A stretch of DNA of 64,000 bases, from contig JAAVTG010000112.1 of assembly GCA_011947345.1 (NCBI GenBank), positions 1-64,000 on the forward strand, given 5' to 3'. Below the pieces are notes generated by a model that saw only the letters and a list, made by a program, of their open reading frames with translations, did no database searches and had not been told where the DNA came from. The stretch comes from Phytophthora quininea (Eukaryota; Oomycota; Peronosporomycetes; Peronosporales; Peronosporaceae). The position numbers and the translations under genes were made by a program. This document shows positions 1-12,016 of the stretch, in pieces; position 1 is the stretch's first letter; the number at the start of each line of letters is the position of its first letter.

Positions 1-244
1 TCCCAACCTCAATGATACGCTCCATACACTCGTACGATACAAACATTCAAACCTACATACGCACATTCAGTTGCTACACATATTCCGACCTTACACACGA
101 TTTGTCTCAATCACATACCCAAGGACGTACTTTCATTATGTTCTTCGTTGAGTCCCGCCAGCAAGTTCACCTTGCGTCGAAATATATCTCTTCACTGTTT
201 CGAATCCGTCGGGCGTACGATGCCTGCAATGGCGTGTGAACGCT

Positions 245-970
245 CATTGGCGGATGCACCAGTTTCTGTCGCTGCAAACTATCACCATCTTCTTCCCCAC
301 ATACGAAAACGTAGTCTCCCAAGTTCTCATCCCAAACGGGAGTAAGCGGCCGTAATTAACCTTACTGATCGTCGATTGCTTGACAGGCCTGTCTCTATCA
401 CTTCGCAGTGTCACCATCGTGTTCCCCGCGCATGAAAACGTAGTCTCGCAAGTTTTCAGCCCAAACAGGTGTGTACACCCGCAGTTATCATTTCTGATCG
501 CTGATTGGCTGATGGGTCTGTCTATGTCATCTCAGACAATCAACATCGTGTTCTCCACACATGAAAACGTAGTCTCCACGTTTCCATCCCAATCCGGTAA
601 TTACGGCCATAGCTATCCTTCCCGATCGCTGATTGGGTGATGGGCCTGTCTCTGTCTTTTCACACTATCACCATCTTCTTCCCGTATATGAAAGCGTCGT
701 CCCCTAAGCTTTCAGCCGAAACCGGTATGTACAGCCGCAGCAATCGCTCCTGATCGCTGATTGGCTGATGGGCCTGTCTCTGTCACATGGGACTATCACC
801 ATCATGTTCCGCGTATATGAAAACATAATCTACCAAGTTTTCAGCCCAATCGGTGGAGTACAGCCGTTGTTTTCGTTGCGGATCGCTGATTGGCGGATGC
901 GCCTGTTTCTGCTCGCTCAGAGTATCACCATCCTGTTCGCCATACTGAAAACCCTAGTTACACTTAGTTT
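245..970. repeat. six nested ~128-bp tandem subrepeats (first block)
   Basis: A diverged motif of the form GATCGCTGATTGG..GATGGGCCTGTCTCTGTC recurs with anchors near 262, 387, 514, 642, 770 and 901, i.e. periods of 125-131 bp. Each subrepeat also carries a CTATCACCATC-type stretch followed by a TATGAAAACGTAGTCTCC-type stretch. The subrepeats are clearly related but diverged from each other, so they are older than the 1.45-kb duplication that contains them. Confidence 0.75.
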
Positions 971-1702
971 CATTATGCTCTGATCCGTATTACCGTCAGT
1001 ATCGTCTGATAACCGAAAATAGTGTATCGAGTAGTACTAACTTGGGTGCTAAAAAGCAGCGCGCTACAGGAATAAACAGCAGCAACAGCCCAAAATAGAG
1101 CCCATAACGCGACGTCATTTTAGTGCGATACATATGTAGCGCCGACCATATATATAGAACACTCCAACACGAACACATCCATGCACAATAACACGCATTC
1201 TCTGCATACATTCCCACTCTACACACTCCTATTCGACACCTACTCCTACTCTACACAAGCGTACACTCACTCACCTTCATACGATTCCCAATACCACTCT
1301 CGCGCGCATAGTCATCCATGACCTGTTTCCACTACCTGTCCTTAATCGTCGTTGCATTAACTAGTCTACATACCTTTTGTCGTTCCCATACACACATCTA
1401 TATATGATACAACACGCTTATGCTACACATATTCTCCCTCGACAACAGACTTCCCACCCTCCAATGATACGCTGCATACACTCGTACGATACAAACATTC
1501 AAACGTACATACGCACATTCAGTTGCTACACATATTCCGACCTTACACACCATTTGTCTCATAGTCACAGACTCAAGGACGTACTTTCATTATGTTCTTC
1601 GTTGAGTCCCGCCAGCATGTTCACCTTGCGTCGAAACATATCATTCACTGTTTCGAATCCGTCGGTCGGCGTACGGTGCCTGCAATGGCGTATGTGAACG
1701 CT

Positions 1703-2420
1703 CATTGGCGGATGCACCAGTTTCTGTCGCTGCAAACTATCACCATCTTCTTCCCCACATACGCAAACGTAGTCTCCCAAGTTCTCATCCCAAATGCGAG
1801 TAAGCGGCCGTAATGAACCTTACTGATCGTCGACTGCTTGATAGGCTTGTCTCTATCACTTCGCAGTGTCACCATTGTGTTTCTCATATACAAAAACGTA
1901 ATCCTCCAAGGTTTTAGTCGAAGCAGGTGTGTGCCACCGTAGATAACGTTGCTACTCGCAGATTGGCTGATGGGCCTGACTATGTCATCTCTTACAATCA
2001 CCATCGTGTTCTCCACATATGAAAACGTAGCCTCCTAAGTTTTTAGCTCAAATGGGTACGTACAGCAACAGTTATCCTTCCCGATCGCTGATTGGGTGGT
2101 GGGCCTGTCTATGTCTTTTCACACTATCACCATCTTCTTCCCCGTATATGAAAGCGTGGTCCCCTAAGGTTTCAGCCTAAACCGGTATGTACAGCCGCAG
2201 CAATCGCTCCTGATCGCTGATTGGATGATGGGCCTGTCTCTGTCACATGTGACTATCACCTTCATGTTCCGCGTATATGAAAACGTAGTCTCCCAAGTTT
2301 TCAGCTCAACCGGTGCAGTACAGCCGTTGTTTTCGATGCTGATCGCTGATTGGCGGATGCGCCTGTTTCTGCTCGCTCAGAGTATCACCATCATGTTCGC
2401 CTTATTGAAAACCCAGTTAC
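1703..2420. repeat. six nested ~128-bp tandem subrepeats (second block)
   Basis: Same six-member block as at 245-970, in the second 1.45-kb unit, with anchors near 1720, 1846, 1973, 2102, 2231 and 2361. Each subrepeat is more similar to its counterpart 1.45 kb away than to its neighbours. Confidence 0.75.
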
Positions 2421-2617
2421 ACTTAGTTTCATTATGCTCTGATCCGTATTACCGTCAGTATCGTCTGATAACCGAAAATAGTGTATCGAGTAGTACTAAC
2501 TTGGGTGCTAAAAGCAGCGCGCTACAGGAATAAACAGCAGCAAAAGCCCAAAATAGAGTAGATAACGCGACATCATTTTAGTGCGACACATATGTAGCCC
2601 CGACCATGTATATATAG

Positions 2618-2657
2618 GATTTCGAGTCTATCGCCTTAACCGCTCGGCCAAGCTGTC
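2618..2657 (-). pseudogene. truncated tRNA-Ser(CGA), 5' half only
   Basis: The first 40 nt of the tRNA, from the acceptor 5' strand through the anticodon loop, are present on the minus strand. The variable arm, T arm and 3' acceptor strand are missing and are replaced by satellite sequence from 2617 leftwards. This is the left edge of the array; a functional tRNA cannot form. Confidence 0.9.
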
Positions 2658-2949
2658 TTAGCAACTCGCACACTAGCGCCCACGCCGATCCAAACGCGAT
2701 TGCCAGCCCCACGCGTCGCTCGCGCAGACCCGGGCCATCAGCCGCTTGCCCCGCTCCTGCGCCACCTCTCAACGCGTCGGATCGCTCCCCGCGCCGTTCT
2801 ACGCGACGCCACAGTCGGCCGACGTCGCAGCCACGGCGCGGCCGCCCCACGACCACCCCACGACCGACGCGCGCCGACAGCTGCGCAGCGTTCCGGTGGC
2901 CACGGACCACTCGCGGGCACAACCGACAACCCCGCTCGACACACGCTGC

Positions 2950-2953
2950 AAAA
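2950..2953 (-). terminator. Pol III T-run downstream of tRNA copies (example: copy 1)
   Basis: On the minus strand a TTTT run lies 23-26 nt beyond the tRNA 3' end, within CCCCGTTTTGC. It is conserved in every unit. A weaker TTT lies closer (2968-2970). Four T residues is a minimal RNA polymerase III terminator, so each unit may be its own transcription unit. Confidence 0.5.
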
Positions 2954-2975
2954 CGGGGTGCGTGGATAAAGAGAT

Positions 2976-3056
2976 CGACAGCTGTGAGACTTGAACTCAC
3001 GCGGGTTACCCCAATAGATTTCGAGTCTATCGCCTTAACCGCTCGGCCAAGCTGTC
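2976..3056 (-). tRNA. tRNA-Ser(CGA), copy 1
   Basis: 81 nt including discriminator G. Read on the minus strand it folds as a type-II tRNA: 7-bp acceptor stem (GACAGCT/AGCTGTC), A box GGCCGAGCGG, anticodon loop CTCGAAA giving anticodon CGA (codon UCG), a long variable arm (TGGGGTAACCCG) typical of serine tRNA, and B box GTTCAAGTC. No intron and no encoded CCA. All 34 copies read as the same sequence. Next copy starts 402 bp on. Confidence 0.97.
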
Positions 3057-3377
3057 TTAGCAACTCGCACACTAGCGCCCACGCCGATCCAAACGCGATT
3101 GCCAGCCCCACGCGTCGCTCGCGCAGACCCGGGCCATCAGCCGCTTGCCCCGCTCCTGCGCCACCTCTCAACGCGTCGGATCGCTCCCCGCGCCGTTCTA
3201 CGCGACGCCACAGTCGGCCGACGTCGCAGCCACGGCGCGGCCGCCCGACCACCCCACGACCGACGCGTCCGCGCCGACAGCTGCGCAGCGTTCCGGTGGC
3301 CACGGACCACTCGCGGGCACAACCGACAACCCCGCCCGACACACACGCTGCAAAACGGGGTGCGTGGATAAAGAGAT

Positions 3378-3458
3378 CGACAGCTGTGAGACTTGAACTC
3401 ACGCGGGTTACCCCAATAGATTTCGAGTCTATCGCCTTAACCGCTCGGCCAAGCTGTC
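3378..3458 (-). tRNA. tRNA-Ser(CGA), copy 2
   Basis: Same structure as copy 1. Next copy starts 406 bp on. Confidence 0.97.
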
Positions 3459-3783
3459 TTAGCAACTCGCACACTAGCGCCCACGCCGATCCAAACGCGA
3501 TTGCCAGCCCCACACGCGTCGCTCGCGCAGACCCGGGCCATCAGCCGCTTGCCCCGCTCCTGCGCCACCTCTCAACGCGTCGGATCGCTCCCCGCGCCGT
3601 TCTACGCGACGCCACAGTCGGCCGACGTCGCAGCCACGGCGCGGCCGCCCGACCACCCCACGACCGACGCGTCCGCGCCGACAGCTGCGCAGCGTTCCGG
3701 TGGCCACGGACCACTCGCGGGCACAACCGACAACCCCGCCCGACACACACGCGCTGCAAAACGGGGTGCGTGGATAAAGAGAT

Positions 3784-3864
3784 CGACAGCTGTGAGACTT
3801 GAACTCACGCGGGTTACCCCAATAGATTTCGAGTCTATCGCCTTAACCGCTCGGCCAAGCTGTC
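3784..3864 (-). tRNA. tRNA-Ser(CGA), copy 3
   Basis: Same structure as copy 1. Next copy 404 bp on; that spacer has the GCAGCC variant. Confidence 0.97.
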
Positions 3865-4187
3865 TTAGCAACTCGCACACTAGCGCCCACGCCGATCAAA
3901 CGCGATTGCCAGCCCCACGCGTCGCTCGCGCAGACCCGGGCCATCAGCCGCTTGCCCCGCTCCTGCGCCACCTCTCAACGCGTCGGATCGCTCCCCGCGC
4001 CGTTCTACGCGACGCCACAGTCGGCCGACGTCGCAGCCACGGCGCAGCCGCCCCACGACCACCCCACGACCGACGCGTCCGCGCCGACAGCTGCGCAGCG
4101 TTCCGGTGGCCACGGACCACTCGCGGGCACAACCGACAACCCCGCCCGACACACACGCTGCAAAACGGGGTGCGTGGATAAAGAGAT

Positions 4188-4268
4188 CGACAGCTGTGAG
4201 ACTTGAACTCACGCGGGTTACCCCAATAGATTTCGAGTCTATCGCCTTAACCGCTCGGCCAAGCTGTC
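4188..4268 (-). tRNA. tRNA-Ser(CGA), copy 4
   Basis: Same structure as copy 1. Next copy 407 bp on; spacer with GCAGCC variant. Confidence 0.97.
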
Positions 4269-4594
4269 TTAGCAACTCGCACACTAGCGCCCACGCCGAT
4301 CCAAACGCGATTGCCAGCCCCACACGCGTCGCTCGCGCAGACCCGGGCCATCAGCCGCTTGCCCCGCTCCTGCGCCACCTCTCAACGCGTCGGATCGCTC
4401 CCCGCGCCGTTCTACGCGACGCCACAGTCGGCCGACGTCGCAGCCACGGCGCAGCCGCCCCACGACCACCCCACGACCGACGCGTCCGCGCCGACAGCTG
4501 CGCAGCGTTCCGGTGGCCACGGACCACTCGCGGGCACAACCGACAACCCCGCCCGACACACACGCTGCAAAACGGGGTGCGTGGATAAAGAGAT

Positions 4595-4675
4595 CGACAG
4601 CTGTGAGACTTGAACTCACGCGGGTTACCCCAATAGATTTCGAGTCTATCGCCTTAACCGCTCGGCCAAGCTGTC
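4595..4675 (-). tRNA. tRNA-Ser(CGA), copy 5
   Basis: Same structure as copy 1. Next copy 409 bp on. Confidence 0.97.
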
Positions 4676-5003
4676 TTAGCAACTCGCACACTAGCGCCCA
4701 CGCCGATCCAAACGCGATTGCCAGCCCCACACGCGTCGCTCGCGCAGACCCGGGCCATCAGCCGCTTGCCCCGCTCCTGCGCCACCTCTCAACGCGTCGG
4801 ATCGCTCCCCGCGCCGTTCTACGCGACGCCACAGTCGGCCGACGTCGCAGCCACGGCGCGGCCGCCCCACGACCACCCCACGACCGACGCGTCCGCGCCG
4901 ACAGCTGCGCAGCGTTCCGGTGGCCACGGACCACTCGCGGGCACAACCGACAACCCCGCCCGACACACACACGCTGCAAAACGGGGTGCGTGGATAAAGA
5001 GAT

Positions 5004-5084
5004 CGACAGCTGTGAGACTTGAACTCACGCGGGTTACCCCAATAGATTTCGAGTCTATCGCCTTAACCGCTCGGCCAAGCTGTC
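5004..5084 (-). tRNA. tRNA-Ser(CGA), copy 6
   Basis: Same structure as copy 1. Next copy 408 bp on; spacer indel near 5271. Confidence 0.97.
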
Positions 5085-5411
5085 TTAGCAACTCGCACAC
5101 TAGCGCCCACGCCGATCCAAACGCGATTGCCAGCCCCACACGCGTCGCTCGCGCAGACCCGGGCCATCAGCCGCTTGCCCCGCTCCTGCGCCACCTCTCA
5201 ACGCGTCGGATCGCTCCCCGCGCCGTTCTACGCGACGCCACAGTCGGCCGACGTCGCAGCCACGGCGCGGCCCCCCACGACCACCCCACGACCGACGCGT
5301 CCGCGCCGACAGCTGCGCAGCGTTCCGGTGGCCACGGACCACTCGCGGGCACAACCGACAACCCCGCCCGACACACACACGCTGCAAAACGGGGTGCGTG
5401 GATAAAGAGAT

Positions 5412-5492
5412 CGACAGCTGTGAGACTTGAACTCACGCGGGTTACCCCAATAGATTTCGAGTCTATCGCCTTAACCGCTCGGCCAAGCTGTC
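5412..5492 (-). tRNA. tRNA-Ser(CGA), copy 7
   Basis: Same structure as copy 1. Next copy 407 bp on. Confidence 0.97.
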
Positions 5493-5818
5493 TTAGCAAC
5501 TCGCACACTAGCGCCCACGCCGATCCAAACGCGATTGCCAGCCCCACACGCGTCGCTCGCGCAGACCCGGGCCATCAGCCGCTTGCCCCGCTCCTGCGCC
5601 ACCTCTCAACGCGTCGGATCGCTCCCCGCGCCGTTCTACGCGACGCCACAGTCGGCCGACGTCGCAGCCACGGCGCGGCCGCCCCACGACCACCCCACGA
5701 CCGACGCGTCCGCGCCGACAGCTGCGCAGCGTTCCGGTGGCCACGGACCACTCGCGGGCACAACCGACAACCCCGCCCGACACACACGCTGCAAAACGGG
5801 GTGCGTGGATAAAGAGAT

Positions 5819-5899
5819 CGACAGCTGTGAGACTTGAACTCACGCGGGTTACCCCAATAGATTTCGAGTCTATCGCCTTAACCGCTCGGCCAAGCTGTC
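5819..5899 (-). tRNA. tRNA-Ser(CGA), copy 8
   Basis: Same structure as copy 1. Next copy 409 bp on. Confidence 0.97.
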
Positions 5900-6227
5900 T
5901 TAGCAACTCGCACACTAGCGCCCACGCCGATCCAAACGCGATTGCCAGCCCCACACGCGTCGCTCGCGCAGACCCGGGCCATCAGCCGCTTGCCCCGCTC
6001 CTGCGCCACCTCTCAACGCGTCGGATCGCTCCCCGCGCCGTTCTACGCGACGCCACAGTCGGCCGACGTCGCAGCCACGGCGCGGCCGCCCCACGACCAC
6101 CCCACGACCGACGCGTCCGCGCCGACAGCTGCGCAGCGTTCCGGTGGCCACGGACCACTCGCGGGCACAACCGACAACCCCGCCCGACACACACACGCTG
6201 CAAAACGGGGTGCGTGGATAAAGAGAT

Positions 6228-6308
6228 CGACAGCTGTGAGACTTGAACTCACGCGGGTTACCCCAATAGATTTCGAGTCTATCGCCTTAACCGCTCGGCC
6301 AAGCTGTC
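6228..6308 (-). tRNA. tRNA-Ser(CGA), copy 9
   Basis: Same structure as copy 1. Next copy 407 bp on; spacer with GCAGCC variant. Confidence 0.97.
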
Positions 6309-6634
6309 TTAGCAACTCGCACACTAGCGCCCACGCCGATCCAAACGCGATTGCCAGCCCCACACGCGTCGCTCGCGCAGACCCGGGCCATCAGCCGCTT
6401 GCCCCGCTCCTGCGCCACCTCTCAACGCGTCGGATCGCTCCCCGCGCCGTTCTACGCGACGCCACAGTCGGCCGACGTCGCAGCCACGGCGCAGCCGCCC
6501 CACGACCACCCCACGACCGACGCGTCCGCGCCGACAGCTGCGCAGCGTTCCGGTGGCCACGGACCACTCGCGGGCACAACCGACAACCCCGCCCGACACA
6601 CACGCTGCAAAACGGGGTGCGTGGATAAAGAGAT

Positions 6635-6715
6635 CGACAGCTGTGAGACTTGAACTCACGCGGGTTACCCCAATAGATTTCGAGTCTATCGCCTTAACCG
6701 CTCGGCCAAGCTGTC
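6635..6715 (-). tRNA. tRNA-Ser(CGA), copy 10
   Basis: Same structure as copy 1. Next copy 409 bp on. Confidence 0.97.
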
Positions 6716-7043
6716 TTAGCAACTCGCACACTAGCGCCCACGCCGATCCAAACGCGATTGCCAGCCCCACACGCGTCGCTCGCGCAGACCCGGGCCATCA
6801 GCCGCTTGCCCCGCTCCTGCGCCACCTCTCAACGCGTCGGATCGCTCCCCGCGCCGTTCTACGCGACGCCACAGTCGGCCGACGTCGCAGCCACGGCGCG
6901 GCCGCCCCACGACCACCCCACGACCGACGCGTCCGCGCCGACAGCTGCGCAGCGTTCCGGTGGCCACGGACCACTCGCGGGCACAACCGACAACCCCGCC
7001 CGACACACACACGCTGCAAAACGGGGTGCGTGGATAAAGAGAT

Positions 7044-7124
7044 CGACAGCTGTGAGACTTGAACTCACGCGGGTTACCCCAATAGATTTCGAGTCTATCG
7101 CCTTAACCGCTCGGCCAAGCTGTC
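7044..7124 (-). tRNA. tRNA-Ser(CGA), copy 11
   Basis: Same structure as copy 1. Next copy 409 bp on. Confidence 0.97.
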
Positions 7125-7452
7125 TTAGCAACTCGCACACTAGCGCCCACGCCGATCCAAACGCGATTGCCAGCCCCACACGCGTCGCTCGCGCAGACCC
7201 GGGCCATCAGCCGCTTGCCCCGCTCCTGCGCCACCTCTCAACGCGTCGGATCGCTCCCCGCGCCGTTCTACGCGACGCCACAGTCGGCCGACGTCGCAGC
7301 CACGGCGCGGCCGCCCCACGACCACCCCACGACCGACGCGTCCGCGCCGACAGCTGCGCAGCGTTCCGGTGGCCACGGACCACTCGCGGGCACAACCGAC
7401 AACCCCGCCCGACACACACACGCTGCAAAACGGGGTGCGTGGATAAAGAGAT

Positions 7453-7533
7453 CGACAGCTGTGAGACTTGAACTCACGCGGGTTACCCCAATAGATTTCG
7501 AGTCTATCGCCTTAACCGCTCGGCCAAGCTGTC
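7453..7533 (-). tRNA. tRNA-Ser(CGA), copy 12
   Basis: Same structure as copy 1. Next copy 409 bp on. Confidence 0.97.
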
Positions 7534-7861
7534 TTAGCAACTCGCACACTAGCGCCCACGCCGATCCAAACGCGATTGCCAGCCCCACACGCGTCGCTCG
7601 CGCAGACCCGGGCCATCAGCCGCTTGCCCCGCTCCTGCGCCACCTCTCAACGCGTCGGATCGCTCCCCGCGCCGTTCTACGCGACGCCACAGTCGGCCGA
7701 CGTCGCAGCCACGGCGCGGCCGCCCCACGACCACCCCACGACCGACGCGTCCGCGCCGACAGCTGCGCAGCGTTCCGGTGGCCACGGACCACTCGCGGGC
7801 ACAACCGACAACCCCGCCCGACACACACACGCTGCAAAACGGGGTGCGTGGATAAAGAGAT

Positions 7862-7942
7862 CGACAGCTGTGAGACTTGAACTCACGCGGGTTACCCCAA
7901 TAGATTTCGAGTCTATCGCCTTAACCGCTCGGCCAAGCTGTC
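7862..7942 (-). tRNA. tRNA-Ser(CGA), copy 13
   Basis: Same structure as copy 1. Starts a run of six consecutive 407-bp units. Confidence 0.97.
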
Positions 7943-8268
7943 TTAGCAACTCGCACACTAGCGCCCACGCCGATCCAAACGCGATTGCCAGCCCCACACG
8001 CGTCGCTCGCGCAGACCCGGGCCATCAGCCGCTTGCCCCGCTCCTGCGCCACCTCTCAACGCGTCGGATCGCTCCCCGCGCCGTTCTACGCGACGCCACA
8101 GTCGGCCGACGTCGCAGCCACGGCGCGGCCGCCCCACGACCACCCCACGACCGACGCGTCCGCGCCGACAGCTGCGCAGCGTTCCGGTGGCCACGGACCA
8201 CTCGCGGGCACAACCGACAACCCCGCCCGACACACACGCTGCAAAACGGGGTGCGTGGATAAAGAGAT

Positions 8269-8349
8269 CGACAGCTGTGAGACTTGAACTCACGCGGGTT
8301 ACCCCAATAGATTTCGAGTCTATCGCCTTAACCGCTCGGCCAAGCTGTC
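8269..8349 (-). tRNA. tRNA-Ser(CGA), copy 14
   Basis: Same structure as copy 1. Next copy 407 bp on. Confidence 0.97.
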
Positions 8350-8675
8350 TTAGCAACTCGCACACTAGCGCCCACGCCGATCCAAACGCGATTGCCAGCC
8401 CCACACGCGTCGCTCGCGCAGACCCGGGCCATCAGCCGCTTGCCCCGCTCCTGCGCCACCTCTCAACGCGTCGGATCGCTCCCCGCGCCGTTCTACGCGA
8501 CGCCACAGTCGGCCGACGTCGCAGCCACGGCGCGGCCGCCCCACGACCACCCCACGACCGACGCGTCCGCGCCGACAGCTGCGCAGCGTTCCGGTGGCCA
8601 CGGACCACTCGCGGGCACAACCGACAACCCCGCCCGACACACACGCTGCAAAACGGGGTGCGTGGATAAAGAGAT

Positions 8676-8756
8676 CGACAGCTGTGAGACTTGAACTCAC
8701 GCGGGTTACCCCAATAGATTTCGAGTCTATCGCCTTAACCGCTCGGCCAAGCTGTC
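8676..8756 (-). tRNA. tRNA-Ser(CGA), copy 15
   Basis: Same structure as copy 1. Next copy 407 bp on. Confidence 0.97.
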
Positions 8757-9082
8757 TTAGCAACTCGCACACTAGCGCCCACGCCGATCCAAACGCGATT
8801 GCCAGCCCCACACGCGTCGCTCGCGCAGACCCGGGCCATCAGCCGCTTGCCCCGCTCCTGCGCCACCTCTCAACGCGTCGGATCGCTCCCCGCGCCGTTC
8901 TACGCGACGCCACAGTCGGCCGACGTCGCAGCCACGGCGCGGCCGCCCCACGACCACCCCACGACCGACGCGTCCGCGCCGACAGCTGCGCAGCGTTCCG
9001 GTGGCCACGGACCACTCGCGGGCACAACCGACAACCCCGCCCGACACACACGCTGCAAAACGGGGTGCGTGGATAAAGAGAT

Positions 9083-9163
9083 CGACAGCTGTGAGACTTG
9101 AACTCACGCGGGTTACCCCAATAGATTTCGAGTCTATCGCCTTAACCGCTCGGCCAAGCTGTC
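9083..9163 (-). tRNA. tRNA-Ser(CGA), copy 16
   Basis: Same structure as copy 1. Next copy 407 bp on. Confidence 0.97.
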
Positions 9164-9489
9164 TTAGCAACTCGCACACTAGCGCCCACGCCGATCCAAA
9201 CGCGATTGCCAGCCCCACACGCGTCGCTCGCGCAGACCCGGGCCATCAGCCGCTTGCCCCGCTCCTGCGCCACCTCTCAACGCGTCGGATCGCTCCCCGC
9301 GCCGTTCTACGCGACGCCACAGTCGGCCGACGTCGCAGCCACGGCGCGGCCGCCCCACGACCACCCCACGACCGACGCGTCCGCGCCGACAGCTGCGCAG
9401 CGTTCCGGTGGCCACGGACCACTCGCGGGCACAACCGACAACCCCGCCCGACACACACGCTGCAAAACGGGGTGCGTGGATAAAGAGAT

Positions 9490-9570
9490 CGACAGCTGTG
9501 AGACTTGAACTCACGCGGGTTACCCCAATAGATTTCGAGTCTATCGCCTTAACCGCTCGGCCAAGCTGTC
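9490..9570 (-). tRNA. tRNA-Ser(CGA), copy 17
   Basis: Same structure as copy 1. Next copy 407 bp on. Confidence 0.97.
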
Positions 9571-9896
9571 TTAGCAACTCGCACACTAGCGCCCACGCCG
9601 ATCCAAACGCGATTGCCAGCCCCACACGCGTCGCTCGCGCAGACCCGGGCCATCAGCCGCTTGCCCCGCTCCTGCGCCACCTCTCAACGCGTCGGATCGC
9701 TCCCCGCGCCGTTCTACGCGACGCCACAGTCGGCCGACGTCGCAGCCACGGCGCGGCCGCCCCACGACCACCCCACGACCGACGCGTCCGCGCCGACAGC
9801 TGCGCAGCGTTCCGGTGGCCACGGACCACTCGCGGGCACAACCGACAACCCCGCCCGACACACACGCTGCAAAACGGGGTGCGTGGATAAAGAGAT

Positions 9897-9977
9897 CGAC
9901 AGCTGTGAGACTTGAACTCACGCGGGTTACCCCAATAGATTTCGAGTCTATCGCCTTAACCGCTCGGCCAAGCTGTC
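9897..9977 (-). tRNA. tRNA-Ser(CGA), copy 18
   Basis: Same structure as copy 1. Next copy 407 bp on. Confidence 0.97.
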
Positions 9978-10303
9978 TTAGCAACTCGCACACTAGCGCC
10001 CACGCCGATCCAAACGCGATTGCCAGCCCCACACGCGTCGCTCGCGCAGACCCGGGCCATCAGCCGCTTGCCCCGCTCCTGCGCCACCTCTCAACGCGTC
10101 GGATCGCTCCCCGCGCCGTTCTACGCGACGCCACAGTCGGCCGACGTCGCAGCCACGGCGCGGCCGCCCCACGACCACCCCACGACCGACGCGTCCGCGC
10201 CGACAGCTGCGCAGCGTTCCGGTGGCCACGGACCACTCGCGGGCACAACCGACAACCCCGCCCGACACACACGCTGCAAAACGGGGTGCGTGGATAAAGA
10301 GAT

Positions 10304-10384
10304 CGACAGCTGTGAGACTTGAACTCACGCGGGTTACCCCAATAGATTTCGAGTCTATCGCCTTAACCGCTCGGCCAAGCTGTC
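10304..10384 (-). tRNA. tRNA-Ser(CGA), copy 19
   Basis: Same structure as copy 1. Next copy 409 bp on. Confidence 0.97.
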
Positions 10385-10712
10385 TTAGCAACTCGCACAC
10401 TAGCGCCCACGCCGATCCAAACGCGATTGCCAGCCCCACACGCGTCGCTCGCGCAGACCCGGGCCATCAGCCGCTTGCCCCGCTCCTGCGCCACCTCTCA
10501 ACGCGTCGGATCGCTCCCCGCGCCGTTCTACGCGACGCCACAGTCGGCCGACGTCGCAGCCACGGCGCGGCCGCCCCACGACCACCCCACGACCGACGCG
10601 TCCGCGCCGACAGCTGCGCAGCGTTCCGGTGGCCACGGACCACTCGCGGGCACAACCGACAACCCCGCCCGACACACACACGCTGCAAAACGGGGTGCGT
10701 GGATAAAGAGAT

Positions 10713-10793
10713 CGACAGCTGTGAGACTTGAACTCACGCGGGTTACCCCAATAGATTTCGAGTCTATCGCCTTAACCGCTCGGCCAAGCTGTC
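10713..10793 (-). tRNA. tRNA-Ser(CGA), copy 20
   Basis: Same structure as copy 1. Next copy 409 bp on. Confidence 0.97.
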
Positions 10794-11121
10794 TTAGCAA
10801 CTCGCACACTAGCGCCCACGCCGATCCAAACGCGATTGCCAGCCCCACACGCGTCGCTCGCGCAGACCCGGGCCATCAGCCGCTTGCCCCGCTCCTGCGC
10901 CACCTCTCAACGCGTCGGATCGCTCCCCGCGCCGTTCTACGCGACGCCACAGTCGGCCGACGTCGCAGCCACGGCGCGGCCGCCCCACGACCACCCCACG
11001 ACCGACGCGTCCGCGCCGACAGCTGCGCAGCGTTCCGGTGGCCACGGACCACTCGCGGGCACAACCGACAACCCCGCCCGACACACACACGCTGCAAAAC
11101 GGGGTGCGTGGATAAAGAGAT

Positions 11122-11202
11122 CGACAGCTGTGAGACTTGAACTCACGCGGGTTACCCCAATAGATTTCGAGTCTATCGCCTTAACCGCTCGGCCAAGCTG
11201 TC
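11122..11202 (-). tRNA. tRNA-Ser(CGA), copy 21
   Basis: Same structure as copy 1. Next copy 407 bp on. Confidence 0.97.
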
Positions 11203-11528
11203 TTAGCAACTCGCACACTAGCGCCCACGCCGATCCAAACGCGATTGCCAGCCCCACACGCGTCGCTCGCGCAGACCCGGGCCATCAGCCGCTTGCCCCG
11301 CTCCTGCGCCACCTCTCAACGCGTCGGATCGCTCCCCGCGCCGTTCTACGCGACGCCACAGTCGGCCGACGTCGCAGCCACGGCGCGGCCGCCCCACGAC
11401 CACCCCACGACCGACGCGTCCGCGCCGACAGCTGCGCAGCGTTCCGGTGGCCACGGACCACTCGCGGGCACAACCGACAACCCCGCCCGACACACACGCT
11501 GCAAAACGGGGTGCGTGGATAAAGAGAT

Positions 11529-11609
11529 CGACAGCTGTGAGACTTGAACTCACGCGGGTTACCCCAATAGATTTCGAGTCTATCGCCTTAACCGCTCGGC
11601 CAAGCTGTC
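11529..11609 (-). tRNA. tRNA-Ser(CGA), copy 22
   Basis: Same structure as copy 1. Next copy 407 bp on. Confidence 0.97.
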
Positions 11610-11935
11610 TTAGCAACTCGCACACTAGCGCCCACGCCGATCCAAACGCGATTGCCAGCCCCACACGCGTCGCTCGCGCAGACCCGGGCCATCAGCCGCT
11701 TGCCCCGCTCCTGCGCCACCTCTCAACGCGTCGGATCGCTCCCCGCGCCGTTCTACGCGACGCCACAGTCGGCCGACGTCGCAGCCACGGCGCGGCCGCC
11801 CCACGACCACCCCACGACCGACGCGTCCGCGCCGACAGCTGCGCAGCGTTCCGGTGGCCACGGACCACTCGCGGGCACAACCGACAACCCCGCCCGACAC
11901 ACACGCTGCAAAACGGGGTGCGTGGATAAAGAGAT

Positions 11936-12016
11936 CGACAGCTGTGAGACTTGAACTCACGCGGGTTACCCCAATAGATTTCGAGTCTATCGCCTTAACC
12001 GCTCGGCCAAGCTGTC
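11936..12016 (-). tRNA. tRNA-Ser(CGA), copy 23
   Basis: Same structure as copy 1. Next copy 409 bp on. Confidence 0.97.

Larger units (their letters stand above)
1..2617. repeat. satellite-like tandem repeat, ~1.45-kb period
   Basis: Positions 1-1165 and about 1447-2617 align along their length with a shift of about 1450-1460 bp. Shared landmarks include the start near 10 and 1463, the segment near 990-1100 matching 2450-2560, and the short TATATATA tract at 1148-1160 matching 2608-2616. The second unit stops at 2617, where it joins the tRNA array. No credible protein is encoded: open frames are short, overlap on both strands and are not shared between the copies. A subtelomeric or other heterochromatic satellite is possible but is inference. 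Confidence 0.8.
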
